Shown here in pieces: positions 36,505-49,540 of a stretch of DNA of 64,000 nt (its first letter is position 1; the number at the start of each line of letters is the position of its first letter). Position numbers and translations under genes: made by a program. Source of the stretch: Amaurobius ferox (taxonomy: Eukaryota > Arthropoda > Arachnida > Araneae > Amaurobiidae); contig OX578134.1 in assembly GCA_951213105.1 (NCBI GenBank), positions 142,177,450 to 142,241,449 of the forward strand, given 5' to 3'. The notes below the pieces were generated by a model. It was not told where the DNA came from. It did not search any database and was given only the letters and a program-made list of their open reading frames with translations.

Positions 36505-37425
36505 AAATCTGATGTGGGCAACACATGACTTTCGCTACAGAAGCAAACTCACAATCCATTAAGTTGTTCAAATTAACGCGATACCTACTTGGTATTATAT
36601 CCAGTCTGCAGTTTTAATGCGTATTATTTCTCCTTGGGCAACTTAATGTATTTTAAAACGTTGCATCACCTTAAAATTCTAAAAACTTAAATATCTCAAG
36701 ATGGTTTATCCTAGAGTAAAAAAATTGCTCTTATTCATTTCGCCGTTTAAAATTACCAAAACGCAAGCATTTAATAATATTTTTTTATTCTTAGCCCTTT
36801 ATTCAGATTTTGATGGTTTTGTGGGCAATTTCGCAAAAAGGTTAGCTCTTCTTTTTTCAAATCGTAGCAAACTCTAATCAGTATCAAGAATCCAAATGCG
36901 ATTTACAAAATTTTAAGAAATGCCATTGAATAATGTTTTTCACTACATTGAAATACATTGTCAGCTTTTCAAAATTTCAAAACCCTTAATATTTCGAGAA
37001 TGTTCTATTCTAGAGTAATGGGAAATGTCTTATTTGTTTTGTCGTTAAAAATAACGTATTAAACAAAGACTTAATTAATGCATTTCGACAAATTTGGTCT
37101 CAAATTTCAGATTTTTATGCTTTTTGTGGGTCATTTCACATAAAAGGTAGATGGTATATTTTTAAATCGTACCAAAATCTGAACAGCACCAGAATATCTC
37201 ACGATTAATTTGCCTACCAAATTTTGTGAAATTTAGTCGAATGGTTTTTAGCTAGAATACAAACATTCATTGAACAAACATACATACGCGCAGGCGTCAA
37301 TCTTAAAATATTATTTTCGTGTTCTATAGGTGTTAAAATGTGTAGATCCATTGAAAACTCGTGGTCTGATTTTGGCTTCATTCCAATACTTTCCCTATAC
37401 CTCTATTACCATGTACTGTAGAAAA
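36505..37425 (+). mobile_element. Family A element
   Basis: It starts with AAATCTGATGTGGGCAACAC followed by ATGACTTTC. It ends in GATTTTGGCTTCATTCCAAT and TACTTTCCCTATACC followed by a poorly preserved second hairpin arm. Inside, the 'atatctc.aga.ggtt/attctagagtaa' and 'catttcgc...aatcgta.caaa.tctaatcag' units occur twice (about 36700-36910 and 36990-37190), so it carries the tandem unit seen at 410-858. No coding capacity. Confidence 0.7.
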
Positions 37426-37619
37426 AATAAAATATTCACTTATTAAAGTAAAATAATTTCCGGATTTCTATGCCACCTCCTAACAAAACTAAATTATTTA
37501 TGACACCTTCTATCTTGCATAAAGAATATCTTCCATGAATAGTGATTTTGATCCAAGAGTATTAAATTAATAAATTCCACAAAATCACAGGGATTATCAG
37601 AAAAATTAAATTTCTAAAA

Positions 37620-37705
37620 TTTTTCACGTAATTAAGTAATCCCCAATTTGATACACTTTCAAAAAATTGTCAAGTTGACGATATTGCGCCAAATACGTAG
37701 TAGAA
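37620..37705 (+). repeat. Small family B fragment
   Basis: A 'caatttga.acactttcaaaaaattgtcaagttgacgatattgcgccaaat' segment matches the Cys-like 'ttggcgacattccgccaaat' block of family B. Nothing more of the element is present. Confidence 0.4.
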
Positions 37706-37709
37706 ATGA

Positions 37710-40700
37710 TAGCAAAAGAAAAACTTTTGCTATGCAGTATCATTTTCTCTCTGATCTTTTTCTATGTAACTTCCCTCTGGTCGTTTTCTATGTTTATTTA
37801 TTATCCTGTAAGTGTTGAATGGATATTTTCAGAACCGATATCAGTATTTATTGATTATCACGTATTTTTGAATCACAAGAAGTACATAAACATCGATTAA
37901 TATGGAGCACTACATCTATTTTCATAAAATATTAATTAAACTGCACTTTATTTTACCTTACAGATTTATAAAGTGAATTTTAGACAAATAGTAATGATAT
38001 TTTCAAAGAGCAATTGATCAGGAAAACAAATAACAAAGTTACGATGCCATAAAAGGTAATGAAAATGACAACGACAAGCATCAGGTTATAAAGTCAACGG
38101 ATTGAGAACAATATCTTAAAGAGCCATGAAAATAACATTAATGCAAAAATGTTTACAACAAGCCATAAAGTCAAAATCACACGGTTCAAGGTTTTCGTGA
38201 CAAAACAAACCAATCACAAGAAAATCACAAGGCCAACCTATGAAAACAGATAGTCAATATGAGATATAGACGAATTAAAAGAACTGTGGAGAAAATAAAG
38301 GTTTCGAGAAGCAATTAATGGGTACTTGAAAATCTGCGATGGAGTAAGTTGAGCTTTTCAGAGTACAAGATAATTCCCACAGAAAAATATTCAATAGCAC
38401 TTAGCGCACTATTGATATTGACTGGTGAGAAACCCGGTTTTCACCCGCAATCTTAAAAGTTCTCTACAATGAAATACTCTAATCTTTTACACGTACCCGT
38501 ATAAGTACAGACTATTTTAATAAATACTGTGTTTTAAGATTACTGTAGAACAACCCGAGTATTTTCAGTTTCAGCACTTTTGGGAAAATTAATGAAATAT
38601 GTGAGAAATTTAATGAGTAATTTGTTGTGTGAAAGTTATATATAATACGTGTCATTAAATCAACTGACTGAAACCACCCTGTCTTATATCAATAAAAACA
38701 TTAGTTGAATATTGATATAAAACCGGTTATAAACGAGTATGCTATTTAAAGTAGAAGAATAGAAAATTAGTTCATTGCTTTAAGTGGTATATTAAAAGAA
38801 TAAATGAAAATCTTATTTAAATCTAACAGTTTGGCTTATGATTATTATAGCCCATTTGATGTTTATCTCTTTCATCGATCTTTATTTTAAAAGCAGCAAG
38901 CCACGTCATTTAGTAAGATTCCTTTGGGGCAATTAGCACAACGCAATCAAGTGTTATCTTTTTCTAATCTTAATACCGTATTTAAAATTAGAAATAGTCA
39001 TCAATACATTTAATTAAGAATAACCTTCTTCTAAAATTAATGTAAGGATATAATTTCAATTTAATATAAGTTAACTAATGATATTACATTTCACAGAAGG
39101 ATGAAACCATCTTCCTCGGGACAAGCAAGAAGCGCAACCTGAACTCGACATAACAAAATCGGCAATCGTTCTTATAACATCAAATGCTACTGATGCAGAG
39201 AAAAGCAATTGCCAAAGGCGAGAATAGAAAAATGCTTTTAAAAACCACGAAAGACGAAGTTAGCAATATACTTCAATGAATGCCAAAAAACTCCTCCCTG
39301 TCAAGAATTTACTAAATTATGCATTGCTACACATAGTCTTAAAAATATTCACCAATGATAAAAAACTCCAGGCAAGGACGTTTTCAAAAGTAGCAATTGC
39401 TTTGCCTGGAATTCTTCAGATTTAAATAGTCGGTATTACATTGACGGTGTATACGAATAACCTATTATGTTTTGAAATTTTGTGAGAACTCTGTAAACTT
39501 ACGAGCTCAGGCATACCACCTTATATGCTTCAAGTCAACTGAGTTGATTTTTCATAATTACAAAAACCACAGGTAATGGTGTTACTAACTCTTGGAATGC
39601 ATCATGGTAGTGACCAGCACTGACAAACTTGGACGTTGAATTCGGTTTTGGTGTGGTGTGAGATTCAGTCTAGTTGTATACAAGCACATAATGTTAGTAA
39701 TATGAATTCTATTAAATGATTTGTATGACATGAAATGCATTCTGTTAAATTATATAGTATAGATTCCAAATAGATTTCAGCGTAACACAATATATTATAC
39801 AGATTAATATCATGAAATTTGCACACATCGGATGAATAATGAAAATGTGAGTTCAAAGGTATGTCAAATATTCTGTACATTGAAGTTATGGTAGAATTTC
39901 AATTAACATCTGTTTTCAATCATATAGAAATGGATGTAGGGTTAACACTGTTATAAGTGTATTTACTTTCCTATGTTATTAGTATATATTTGGGTACCAC
40001 GAAAGGATTACGATGCATCACCTAATGTTTAATTTGAAAAACAAGAAATCAAAGCTTCTATATATATTCCATATAGGGAAACGTATAATGTTTTGTACTT
40101 GAATTTACTCAAGGTAAGACAAAATAAATAAAAATGTATAAAAAAGCAATTAAATTATTGGTTGCAACAATACTATTAAAAGCCAGAGAAAAAGGAGTCT
40201 CTAAAAATGTGCAATTTAAAAGATGACGAATTGTTTAAGTGAATAGCAGAATAAATTGATCAGTGAATCAAACACAAAGTAGCAGCTCAAGGCTCACAAA
40301 ATGTGCGCAATTTTAAGATGCATCTACAATAGTGAGCACTAATACTGCAAATAATAATAAGATAAATTAATTTCGATAACCAACCCAAAATTAAATTGCA
40401 CCAAAATCATGATGACGATCAACTCTCAGACATAAATTATTATTAGTGCAAAAATACTTCAGAAAAAGTGTCAGAAATACATAATCCATGCCAAATATCA
40501 ATAAACAAATTTACTGTAATTGGTAAATATGGTCCTTGATATGGGAATTCGCATAAAATGCCGAATCATTTTATAATTACTTTATAATTTGTAAATCATT
40601 ATGTAATTGATATAATAATTTGAAATATAACAATTTGCAAACAAACGAATTTAATCACAATGATTTAATTCATTTACCGAAAAAAATGCAGTGTTGAAAT

Positions 40701-42415
40701 ATGACAAATAATAAAGTTAATTGTACGTTTATTTCCCTAAATAATTAAAAATTAAGTTTAATAAATAAACTTAAATATTAACAATTATATTTCTTATATT
40801 AAAATAATTTGAAAAACATAAAATATGTAAAGAAATGTATCCGCCTTTGTGTAGTGACTACTCTGTCTTAATTATCTTGTCGTCAACTGGTTGTAATGTT
40901 GCTAACGTAGTGGTTTTATTACACGGTGAATGTGTTATATGATTATTCCGGAGAATAGGTTTTTAATTTGTAATATTTATATATGTATATTGCATTATTT
41001 ATTTTACTGGCATCAGTATCCCACACTCAATTCAATAATTAATACCTTTGAAAGAAATATAAAACAGCAATTGTTGACCGATATTACAGTTTTTAAACCA
41101 CAAGAACAAAAAACCATACCATTGATTCTGATATATCTAATAGGATCTGGATTCCAAGATTTGACAACATTCCTTTTTGTGGATATAATGACTATTGTAA
41201 AAATAAATAAATGTTAGGGTACATCACTTAAATATTAATTAATCCAAAATAAATCAAGTAAAATATAAAGGGGATAGATCACAAAACTTCTAAAGTGTTT
41301 AGTTGGAACTTGAAAAAATAATAAAATTTGGTTAACTTTTATACATTAAAGAATAGTAAAAAAATAGTAAAATATTGTTTCTTTGTATTTAATTTTATAA
41401 TGTTAACCTTCATATATTAATGATGATGGGGCTACATTTAAATATTGCATTCTGGTCTATCAAGCATATTCAAAAAATGTCTAGAATTGTCTTGCAAAAT
41501 ATAGGAAAAAAATAAAAAAGGAGTATTTTTTCTGTAAGAAATCTGAATCTTATCTCCCTGATATCCGTCCAAGAGTGATATTTTTTCGCTCCGCTGGCGA
41601 GATTCTGGACGATTACGATTCCATCTCTATTTTATTATGGTAAATCTTTGTATGTCATAGTGGAGGGAGTTTCTGGAAAATAAAATGAGTTTATGTGTAG
41701 CACACATTTATTGTTTTCTTACTTAATCCTAGTAAGAATTGAAAATCTTCAAGATGAAATATTTTTTCAAAATGCAATCTTTTGAAATTTGCGAAAGTTT
41801 TGTCACACATCCTGAACTTAAGCAGTGAATGTATTTTATAATAAGCATCAAGTAAATATTTTTTCCCTTAATTTTAGACGAGTACTGTTATGTTTAATTT
41901 TGCATATCAGTGATTTTATGTGTAAATGCCTTCGACATGTATTTAATGTAACACTATTTTAAGTAATTTCTATTAGAAAAATAACAAAATGTTTTTGAAG
42001 TGATTTATTGTATAAAAAACATTTTCTTGTTAACGAAACGCAAAAAAATAATGAGTACTGTATCATTGTTTACCGAAAATTCTATTCAAACATTAATAGC
42101 TTAGGATTGTGTCATGAATGTAAATATAGATATCTAATTTATCGCTTCCCAATGCATCATTTACCTTGAAGAATGAAAAAATATACCAACATTTTCAATA
42201 CCAAAACTTTGCAATGTATGAAATCAGATATAGCAAAACTATAAGGGTATAAATTGGATACAATGAACTTTATTGTGTAGCAAAGATAGTGGTGTTAATA
42301 AAATACAGAAGTAACAATAAAATCGGCAGTCTCTCTTACATGATGAAAACATACTGGATAACTTATGACGGAGCAGATATCAGCAAAATTCTCCAACATT
42401 ATTTATGTTTCACTT
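37710..42415. other. Unassigned AT-rich DNA with one family D copy
   Basis: Apart from the D repeat at 38050-38265, no gene or class of repeat is supported. Frames of 63-95 codons at 37706, 39665 and 40930 are rich in Ile, Tyr and Phe, as expected by chance in AT-rich DNA. Confidence 0.45.
38050..38265. repeat. Interspersed repeat family D, copy 2
   Basis: Collinear with 35530-35760, same orientation, about 2.5 kb away. TTTACAACAAGCCATAAAGTC is the best-conserved stretch. The class is unknown; a low-similarity third copy may exist at about 39180-39390. Confidence 0.6.
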
Positions 42416-42418
42416 AAC

Positions 42419-42675
42419 ATTATGACGCAACATTCGCTTTACATGTGACATTATGACACAACATTCACTTCACATGTGACATTATGACGCAATATTCACT
42501 TTACATGAGCTATTATGACGCAACATTTACTTTACATGTGACATTATGACGCAACATTCACTTTATATGTGACGTTATGACGCAACATTCACTTTTTATG
42601 TGCCATTATGACGCAGCATTCACTTTACATGTGACATTGTGACGCAACACTCATTTTACATGTGACATTATGGCA
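42419..42675. repeat. 31-bp tandem repeat, eight full copies plus a partial
   Basis: ATTATGACGCAACATTCACT plus TTACATGTGAC repeats every 31 bp from 42419 to about 42667. Each copy differs at one to three positions. Related GACATTATG words recur, unordered, at about 47350-47500. The array ends a few bases before the proposed LTR start. Confidence 0.95.
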
Positions 42676-42680
42676 CAAAT

Positions 42681-43051
42681 TGTTGTCAGGCCCGTAACAA
42701 TGTATCAGTCAGCGGTCGGTCCAATCAAAATTGGACGAGAGGATTACCTAGCTCTCCAGAAAAAGAAGACGCATCTGTGACGCCTTAAAAAAAGCTGGCT
42801 TCATTGACAGTAACGGAAATAATTATAGCAATATCTATCAATGATGCTTTGAATGATTATACCTTTGAATTGTTGATGCCGGACCAGAGATGGAGGTATT
42901 GTTGCGATCAGAAATGGAAGCATTTAAGTGCTGTTTTGCTGTATATTGTTCCTTCTTACGCTGTGCTTGTGAATAAATGTGATAGTTACAGGAAATTTGA
43001 TTTATTTTTGTATCTTGAACAAGCACCCATAATTACAGTGGATACGTCACA
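42681..43051 (+). mobile_element. Candidate LTR end of an LTR retrotransposon
   Basis: The segment begins TGTTGTCAGG and ends GTCACA, giving TG...CA boundaries and a length of 371 bp. It contains AATAAA at 42972-42977, about 75 bp before its end, as a poly-A signal would be. It is immediately followed by a tRNA-Leu-type primer binding site. No gag-pol follows and no second LTR was found, so this would be a remnant. The 114-codon frame at 42804-43148 crosses the boundary and is not considered a gene. Confidence 0.45.
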
Positions 43052-43054
43052 AAT

Positions 43055-43078
43055 TGGTGTCAGAAGTGAGACAAGAAC
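43055..43078 (+). other. Candidate tRNA-Leu primer binding site
   Basis: TGGTGTCAGAAGTG is the exact complement of a typical animal tRNA-Leu 3' end including CCA. The next bases GAGACAAGAAC keep partial complementarity. Position 3 nt after a CA dinucleotide is right for an LTR retrotransposon of the Ty3/gypsy type. Confidence 0.55.
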
Positions 43079-43089
43079 TAGTCCAAATG

Positions 43090-44250
43090 TTTGTATAACT
43101 AAAACGTTTATTCACAAGCACGGCGTAAACAGTAACACTATACAGTAAGGCTGTACTAAAATGCTCCACTAATGTCACAAAACAACGAATACTATTCTCA
43201 GATTATTGACGAAGTTAGTTTCACAAAACATCCGCTACAATTCTTAGAACATTGACGAAAATGAACACAATTCAATGTAGCTGGTATCACATCAACTGTT
43301 CTCTAAACGAAGTGATAAATCTTTTTATGGACTCTAATGGAACTTCTGGAGATAACTTCTCTCCTATCTCGTTGAATATCGGGTATTTCGAGGTGTTTCT
43401 TTCAACTTCAAAAAATCGTAAAATGTCGCCAAGTTGGCGATAAATTGAAAAATCGAACAACCCTAGACTTACGTCATAGGAAAGGTTGCCTGTACAGATG
43501 TTTTCTCCGTCTGGCATTCAAATGTTACTTCCGTAACAGCATTTTACACGCTCATAATAATATATACTTAATCAGAGTTATATATTTCACCGCTAGTATT
43601 TCTTAGCATACACTTTTGAATATTTACTCATTATAAAAATAAGGTTTTAAAAAATCTTCTCTCAGCATAAATATCATCTTATGATAGAATGCTAGCATTA
43701 TTTTTTTGGTTTAAACTGTACCTAGATTAAATCATATGTATTTTGAAAACTGTAGTGATTTGGACTATTATGCAAAATATTAAATATTTCTAAGTAAGCA
43801 AAAAAATGTGCAATTTATAAGTAACAGGTATTATACCGATTTTAAATTCTTACTTTTCATAACGTATAAATAAAAATGCTTATATACACGCTCTAAGAAG
43901 TAATATATTCATTTTACCTTAACGACATTTTAATTAAATCTATCACATCACATTTATCCTCATTTTGTGCAGTGTGTTTTTTGAAAAGTTTGGCAAACGG
44001 AAAATACAACTTATAAATCACATTTAGCTGGCATTTTTATTTTTCAGAAATGTGTGATTTTTTTCTCCAGTTTAGTTTTGGCAACTTTCCAAAATACTTT
44101 GGATTAGAATTCTGCTATTAAAGTACACATATTGAACGTGGATTTCTCTTTGATGTACGAAGCATATTGCTTAGAGAATATTTTAACCCATTAAATTTGT
44201 ACGGTTTGATATAAAAGTAGACTAGAAAGTATAAAATATAATTTTACGTT
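43090..44250. other. Unassigned AT-rich DNA
   Basis: A short family-B-like AAATGTCGCCAAGTTGGCGA word (about 43422-43441) is present. No retrotransposon gag frame follows the primer-site candidate and no gene is supported. Confidence 0.45.
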
Positions 44251-44254
44251 TTCA

Positions 44255-45872
44255 CTTTCCTTACAAGAAATGCTAATGCACAGGGAAAGTATTGGAATCA
44301 TTTCGAAAATCGCCAGTCGAGTTTTTGACGAATCAACATGTTTTCGGATCTCTAGAATATAAAAAATCCGATGTCGGCAGCACAAGACTTTCCTTATATA
44401 ATGCAATGAATGTACTACTTTTACAATAAAAGAATAGATTATTTTTATAGTAGTTATTTATATTATTTCCAAAATATTGAATTTTTACCAATGAGTCGTC
44501 ATTTTCCATGTCGTCATCATCAATGAGTCGTCATTGATTTAGCATCATTTTTATCCATTTGGCGAGTTTTTCGTTATTTTAGCAACATTTAAAAGAGTCG
44601 CCGAGTAGACGACATTCCACCAAATTCGTCGCCAAAATCTCGCCAAGTGTTATGGACGAAGAAATAAGTTATTCTTACAGCAGATAAACGACTATTGGAG
44701 TTCAAATACAAAAGTATTACTCAAAGTATATTTTTCATGAATGGAACTAGCTAGATCCACGAGAATGATGTCACCCAATTTATCGCATAGTATTACATAT
44801 GAAAAGTTAACATGTTTCTAAATGGGAAATATTTTTTTTTTATTTTATATGACTTTTTGATAATTTTTTTGAAAGATGTGTAATATCTCGAGAACGGTTC
44901 ATGTTAGCGTTCTAAAATTTATGTCAATCGTTTTCTAAAGAAAAATTACATAAGAAATGTCTATTTGCGTAACTTCATTAGCGGTTTTGATTTTTTGACG
45001 ATTTTTTTTTAATTTCACTCGAAAATTTAGGGGGGTTCTGCACATTCGACTGCATGTAAAAACAATAGACTTCCAGTGTATACGGATTATGATTTTTGTA
45101 CCAAATTTCGTTTAAATCGGTCCATTCATTCGTCAGTTATCGACGACACAGCCTCACTGGCAGACACACACCCACACGCACGCCTACACACACACCACTT
45201 TAAAAATGTTTGATTCGTGATCAGGGATGTTTGAAACGTGCTCTCCCGTCGAAAACTCGAATTCGAATTTTCGACCCCGTCACAATACTTCCCTTATACA
45301 TCATGTATATAAGGAAAGTAAAAAAAAAACTATTTTAATGTGACGCCTGCGTGTATGTGTGTCTGTACAATGTATGAATCTACTCTAACTCAAAAACTTA
45401 TGTACCACATTTTATAAAATTTTATAGGTATGCCACTTGTGGGTTACCCGTGTTCTGATTAAATATTGGTACAATTGGAGATAAAAGAGCCAGCAATTTT
45501 TTTGCAAAATAGCCCGTAAAAACCGACAAACTCTATAATAAAAAAACTATGTATGCTCAAATATATCAATTAAATTCTTGTTTCATACATAATTTTTGAC
45601 AATGAAGTGAATAAGACCAACCCTATTGCACTAAAACTAGCCGTTCTCGAGATATTTTAGTTTTCTTTCAATTTTGCTTCCACGCATTTTAAAATACGTC
45701 CAGTTACGACATGAAAACGAAAATTGATATAAAAGTGCAATATCATTATTATATCAAATTATTATGCCTGTTATTTTGTGCAGTTAAACTCAATTTAATG
45801 AGTTTTTAAAAAAATAAAAAGAAAATTAATTTGAGTTTGTAGGGAAGTCATGTGCTGATCAGACATTTTTTT
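44255..45872 (-). mobile_element. Family A element split by a family B insertion
   Basis: Read on the minus strand, the 5' part runs from the signature near 45865 (plus-strand GTCATGTGCTGATCAGACAT) to about 45322. It then resumes at 44362 and runs to the 3' hairpin end near 44260 (plus-strand ACTTTCCTTAC...AGGGAAAGTATTGGAATCAT). The two pieces join in the order of the uninterrupted copy at 76-1023: 'cacgcaggcgtcac...aatagtttttt' then 'tattctagag'. The 959 bp between them are a family B element. No coding capacity. Confidence 0.85.
44363..45321 (+). mobile_element. Full-length family B element nested in family A
   Basis: It starts AAAATCCGATGTCGGCAGCA, followed by CAAGACTTTCC. It runs through the 'cgacattccaccaaattcgtcgccaaaatctcgcc' block, 'tctcgagaacggttcatgttagcg', a degenerate CA tract and GTCGAAAACTCGAATTC. 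It ends with the hairpin TACTTCCCTTATACA/TGTATATAAGGAAAGTA at 45286-45320. It sits in the A/T run of the host element, so its insertion site is A-run (T-run) DNA with no recognisable duplication. Confidence 0.85.
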
Positions 45873-45874
45873 TT

Positions 45875-48800
45875 CTCAGTGAATATTTTTGTCATGTTAA
45901 TTGCGGCTGAACAGGTCGCTTTCACTGGCTTTCAATAAATTCATGGCATTTTTTAAAATTCTGACTATAATAATAAATAGTTACTGTCTGGGTAATATGG
46001 AAGTTGACGCTACTTAGTGATGGTTTACATTATGCGAAATACATAAACAGTGTAGTGTACAGTCCTTGTGCAATACATGATGAATCTTTAAAAATTACAA
46101 AACTGCTTAACTGTGGTCTGAAAATAATCAAATCTAAGGTTTTTGTACTTCAATAATTAACGAATTTATATTAAATATATGTGAATTGACTATTTTGTGT
46201 ATATTCACTATTAGTTATATTGTCGAATTTCCAAACACTGTTTTAGAAATAATGCGAAAGCCAGTTGCATGAGGAAATATAAATATGCGTCGTTCTTAAA
46301 TGAAACTGTATTTATGTTCCGCCTAAACATTTTCAAAAACAGGGCTTAATTTTTATTTGTTAAGGTTACTACAATAAACATTTTTATAGAAGTTTAAAGG
46401 TAAAAATTGGGTAATCTTATGAATGTAATATGTGGTTTTTAAAGGTAACATCTGTTCGACCCAAAAGTATTAGCTTAACTAAAGGTAATTACGTTTGGTA
46501 AAATTTGGCTCGAGTAGTCAGACCATAAGTTAAATCATCCTACCATCTGTTTTTAAAGAACACATGTTGCATATCCAACTGTTTATATAATTTATTCCAT
46601 CTTTTGGGGACCATCAACAAATATTGTACTACTACTTTTCACTTTTGAGAGCAATAATGTACATTTTCTAATAATTTCTTTACAATTTAAATATTTTGTA
46701 GACCTTGCATAAATTTTTTTACTTTGATCATATTTAAAGAACAGAATTTTTAATGGATCACTTGTTGATACATAAACATCTGATTCACTAAAAATCCTAT
46801 TTAACAGTTTTTCGTCGAAATTAATAAGTTTTTAAGAAACTAAGCAAAAGAAACGGAGGTATTTGGAATGATGATTTGTAACTGCAAAATGATTAGTGGA
46901 TTAATTTATAACATTTTCTAATAAAGTACTATACAAGCAATCAGAGTATAATTTAATACATGTATTCTCCTTCGAAATAATTTTAAAATAATTATTTCAA
47001 TGTTTTCAAATCACATTTAGTAAGTCCTTAATAAAATCTCAAGTAAAATATATTTATATATAGATTCATTATTTTAAATTCTGTAGAACAATTTATTTGG
47101 TATCTCAATGTGAGACCAGAAATAGATCTCACACTTTGATGATTTCTCACACAAACTTACATGTGTAATTTATTGTGTACAGAAAGGTAAACAATACTGC
47201 CAGTCTGGATGGCGCCGGGTTTTACGACACGTGAACCCAAAAGTTCACAAAATCATAAATATAGGGGCCAGCGTGCCCTTACGAGGATGTGAACTATGTC
47301 ATGGGATAAAGATTATTAGAAGACAGCACGATGACTTAAGAACGAGTTCGACATTATGATGCAAAGATATGACGAAAGAAGATACTTAGATATGACTTAA
47401 AGATATACTGGTGCAACATTATGCTTGTGCGACATTATGTGCAATATTAAGAGTGAGAAGTGCAATAGTAATACCCGTGCGACATTATGAGTCAGCATTA
47501 CAGGATGATTGTCGAAATACCTGGTGGTGACAAAGTACAAGACAAATTTGAAGGTATGTGTTCCTCAAAAAATGTCAGGTTATAAAGGTACTTTAGGCGT
47601 AATATCACTGGTCTCACATGCTATCTTCCTAAATAATTAGTAAGCAGATTAGTTATTATAATTGAATTTAATAAGTATTTTATGTTTGTAATAAATGTGT
47701 TTTTGTTAAAGTTAAATGGGTGTAATCCTTTTGGTAACATATTAATTAATTATTCCTTTACAGGATTCACTCAGAGGTTAAATAATTAGAGGATTTAATA
47801 GTGGCACAATAATGCAATTACAATTTAATTAATGAGTCCACAATGTGCGAATTTACGGCCATATTAAGATATTTTATGTTAATGATAATTAATTGAAAAG
47901 TTCAACTAATAGTTTTATTTCATTTAGTTCCCACACTTAATATGATATATAATATTGTTCATTTAGACACATATGTCTAGATATTGAGATAGAAGTGCTT
48001 AATACATTAAATATGTATTATTAGCGATTTTTGAATTAGGAGTAGTGGACTACAGTTATACTTCTTTGTTGTCATATTTAGGTCATTTAATAACAAATAT
48101 GTTTTCTTCTGTATTAAGATACATGGATTCTAAATATATTTAAAAGATAAAACAATTCTATCATATTAAATATGTTTATGTTACTACAACCGCAACAGAA
48201 TGGTTATTTCTTTATAATTATGCTGAGTAATATTATATTTTTGAATAATTTATAGATAATTTTTAATTGTCAATAATCGATATTATGTGTGTTTGCAGCA
48301 TATCTAAAAATAATTAGTTCCTCTTGACCATTAAATAATAGTTATAAAATATCACTTCGCAAAGAATAAAAACTATTTTATATAGAACTATGCTTCAAAA
48401 CCTTCACAGAATATATTGAGCTACAACAATTAAGAAAATAAATGTCAACCTATAAAAATTGGATATTTTTTCATAATTTTGCTTTTTAATTTAGTGCTAT
48501 TTTTGCAATATTTTCATAAATTTTCTATAGCACTTTCTGCTGAAAAAGTAAAAAAAAAAAATATTGAAAAAAGTAATTCATTATTAAAAAAGTTTAAAAA
48601 AACTTTTATCATATTTACTTAATCATATTTAAAATATGGTGTATCATTAATTTAATGTATTTTCAAATATACATGTACGGCGAATTTTACTCACTCATGA
48701 AAAATTCATCAACAGTCGCCATTATACAATTCCGTAAAATACGACACACATCGATTATGTTTTCAATTAAAAATTAATGTCCACTGTTTAAATCAATAAA

Positions 48801-49535
48801 ACTCTATACTTGCACCATAAGCAGTTAATAAAAGAAAGCAAGTTAACTGTAAGGAATAAATAATCTTACCATTTTTTTTTAAAATAAAGAGGAACATTAA
48901 TTCATTACATGACCATTTTCGCAAAACACTAAGATTTGGCAATCGAAACAAAAATAAAGAATAAAATTTAAATGAATAGAAGCAATTTAAATGACTCTAA
49001 CATTCCAAGAATCAAGTAAATAAAACAAATGTTATGTAGAATAGTAATTAAAAGAGATTTCGATTCAAAGTATCAGCGCAGGATGAAATTGAATTTATCA
49101 TTCTTTTATAGGTAAAATGGTGCAAATGCGAAAGTTTAGAAAAAACTTAACAATCATTTAGCAGTGAAAAATTCTCTAAAGTTAATTATTATATTTTGTG
49201 GACTTTGAATAAAATTATATGCATAAGCACTAATGTAATATCTATGCATGTTTTTAGAAATATACCGTTAATTAACCAGTGAATGATGCACTTTTGAACA
49301 GTAAGACCGTTATCACATACTTCTGAATAATAAAGATGTCCAGTTGTACTCTAAAATGAATAAATCTATATCTCCTGTAGGAAGTTTAAACATCTTTGTT
49401 CAATAAAAAATAGTATATTGAAACGCTTTTGCTCAATACATTCAGCTTTCACATTACACATGATTGAATAGGCATACGCTCATATTGTTTTAGTTTTTTT
49501 AGTGTATTAATATGTAATAATCTTTTTGTCTAAAA
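45875..49535. other. Unassigned AT-rich DNA
   Basis: A GC-richer patch at about 47190-47330 (around CTGGATGGCGCCGGGTTTTA) and loosely repeated GACATTATG words at 47350-47500 are the only structure seen. No gene is supported. Confidence 0.45.
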
Positions 49536-49540
49536 GCAGA

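Noticed and set aside
42804..43148. 114-codon frame starting MTVTEIIIAIS
   Set aside because: It crosses the LTR boundary and primer-site candidate and has no known motif. A 62-codon frame is open on the other strand.
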